Below, piece after piece: positions 21,298 to 22,200 of a stretch of DNA of 22,200 nt. The translations under genes were made by a program, and so were the position numbers. The notes under the pieces are model-generated. The model made no database searches. It was not told the DNA's origin and saw only the letters and a program-made list of their open reading frames with translations. Within the stretch, counting starts at the first letter, position 1. The number at the start of each line of letters is the position of its first letter. The stretch comes from Rhodospirillales bacterium (GTDB lineage: Bacteria > Pseudomonadota > Alphaproteobacteria > Acetobacterales > Acetobacteraceae). Location of the stretch: positions 1 through 22,200 of the forward strand of contig JANXXW010000304.1 in the NCBI GenBank assembly GCA_025350425.1, in the 5' to 3' direction.

Positions 21298-22200
21298 GCA
21301 TTGCCAACACCGATTACGGCCTTGATTTCGACCTTGGCGAGGAAATCGATGCACTACGCGACACCGTGCGGCGCTTTACCGATGCGGAGATAGCGCCCCG
21401 CGCCGCCGATATTGATCGCAGCAACGAGTTTCCTGCCGACCTCTGGCGCAAGATGGGCGACCTCGGTGTGCTCGGCCTGACCGTGGACGAGGACCAGGGC
21501 GGGGCGGGAATGGGCTATCTCGCACATTGCGTGACGATGGAAGAAATCAGCCGAGGGTCAGCCTCGGTTGGGCTTTCCTACGGTGCCCACTCCAATCTTT
21601 GCGTCAACCAGATCAGGCGCAACGGCAACGCAGCGCAGCGGCGGACCTATCTGCCGAAGCTGATCTCGGGCGAGCATGTTGGGGCTCTCGCCATGAGTGA
21701 GCCCGAGGCCGGATCCGATGTGGTATCGATGCGGATGCGCGCCGAAAAGCGAGGCGACAGGTATGTGCTGAACGGTACAAAATTCTGGATCACCAATGGC
21801 CCCGATGCCGACGTGCTCGTGGTGTATGCCAAGACCACGCCGGAGGCTGGGGCACGCGGCATTACGGCATTCCTGATCGAGAAGGGGATGGCAGGATTTT
21901 CATGTGCGCAAAAGCTCGATAAACTCGGAATGCGCGGCTCGAACACCGGAGAACTGGTATTCGAGGATTGCGAGGTGCCGGCGGACAACGTGCTGGGCAC
22001 GCTCGATGGCGGCGTGGGCGTGCTGATGAGCGGGCTGGATTACGAACGCGCCGTGCTGGCCGCCGGGCCGCTCGGCATCATGCAAGCGTGCATGGATGTG
22101 GTGCTGCCGTATATTCATGAACGCAAGCAGTTCGGCCAAGCCATCGGCGAGTTCCAGCTGATGCAAGGCAAGATCGCCGACATGTACACGACGATGAACG
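21294..22200 (+). CDS. ivd: Isovaleryl-CoA dehydrogenase (3' end beyond window)
   Basis: 302 complete codons are visible of about 390 expected, with no stop before the window edge. FAD enzyme converting isovaleryl-CoA to 3-methylcrotonyl-CoA in leucine breakdown. Motifs: AMSEPEAGSDVVSM (133-146), NGTKFWITNGPDADVLVVYAK (160-180), KLDKLGMRGSNTGELVFEDC, and GLDYERAVLAAGPLGIMQ (247-264), where Glu251 matches the catalytic glutamate of isovaleryl-CoA dehydrogenase; in this enzyme the base sits in this helix rather than near the C-terminus. This separates it from the isobutyryl enzyme upstream. Start ATG 21294 overlaps the ligase stop (ATGA) and has AGGAGG seven bases before. Genes for methylcrotonyl-CoA carboxylase probably lie downstream, outside the window. 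Confidence 0.95.
   Translation, partial: MSIANTDYGLDFDLGEEIDALRDTVRRFTDAEIAPRAADIDRSNEFPADLWRKMGDLGVLGLTVDEDQGGAGMGYLAHCVTMEEISRGSASVGLSYGAHSNLCVNQIRRNGNAAQRRTYLPKLISGEHVGALAMSEPEAGSDVVSMRMRAEKRGDRYVLNGTKFWITNGPDADVLVVYAKTTPEAGARGITAFLIEKGMAGFSCAQKLDKLGMRGSNTGELVFEDCEVPADNVLGTLDGGVGVLMSGLDYERAVLAAGPLGIMQACMDVVLPYIHERKQFGQAIGEFQLMQGKIADMYTTMN

Noticed and set aside
1..22200. CRISPR array, tRNA/rRNA, prophage, toxin-antitoxin or defence system
   Set aside because: No regularly spaced repeats, RNA gene signatures or characteristic protein families were seen on either strand.

Overview
The window is GC-rich DNA with dense genes on both strands, frequent 1-4 bp overlaps (ATGA, GTGA, TGATG) and Shine-Dalgarno sites. 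Gene content (isobutyryl- and isovaleryl-CoA dehydrogenases, mmsB, an Fe-type superoxide dismutase, an NDUFAF6-like squalene/phytoene synthase relative, a LOV photosensor) fits a free-living, organotrophic alphaproteobacterium. An Acetobacteraceae/Rhodospirillales origin is my best guess, but nothing here fixes the taxon. No rRNA, tRNA, CRISPR array or intact mobile element was found.

Layout. 1-1789: two coupled sugar-type ABC permeases; the first is cut by the window edge. 1790-3690: an accessory stretch with a small stand-alone LOV-domain protein and two small divergent hypothetical genes. 3694-4446 (minus): an SDR oxidoreductase whose upstream region holds a perfect 16-bp palindrome inside a plausible promoter. 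4447-5337: the emptiest part of the window, with a possible decayed gene and perhaps a transposase scrap. 5338-9002 (plus): SDR, LivJ-type binding protein and Baeyer-Villiger-type flavin monooxygenase, which looks like a small catabolic module for an alcohol or ketone substrate. 9025-11963 (minus): M20 amidase/carbamoylase-type hydrolase, YcbL-like MBL hydrolase, and two tandem paralogous lipoproteins. 12034-12639 (minus): sodB, followed by a strong GC hairpin. 12752-13555 (plus): a squalene/phytoene synthase-family protein without the Asp-rich motifs. 13574-17498 (minus): alpha/beta hydrolase, ThDP-dependent enzyme and Tat-exported solute-binding protein, a second apparent catabolic module with an orphan binding protein. 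17607-22200 (plus): a tightly overlapping branched-chain amino acid operon of isobutyryl-CoA dehydrogenase, 3-hydroxyisobutyrate dehydrogenase, an acyl-CoA synthetase and isovaleryl-CoA dehydrogenase (cut by the window end).

How the genes work together. The last operon joins one valine step pair (isobutyryl-CoA to methacrylyl-CoA; 3-hydroxyisobutyrate to methylmalonate semialdehyde) with the leucine step isovaleryl-CoA to 3-methylcrotonyl-CoA, and the ligase could feed free branched acids in as CoA esters. The two oxidoreductase/hydrolase modules each carry a binding protein without its own permease or ATPase; their substrates cannot be read from sequence. The observations I rate highest are the promoter-embedded palindrome at 4534-4549, the two orphan-receptor catabolic modules, the tandem lipoprotein pair, the stand-alone LOV protein and the motif-less squalene-synthase relative. 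I see no convincing defence or mobile system.
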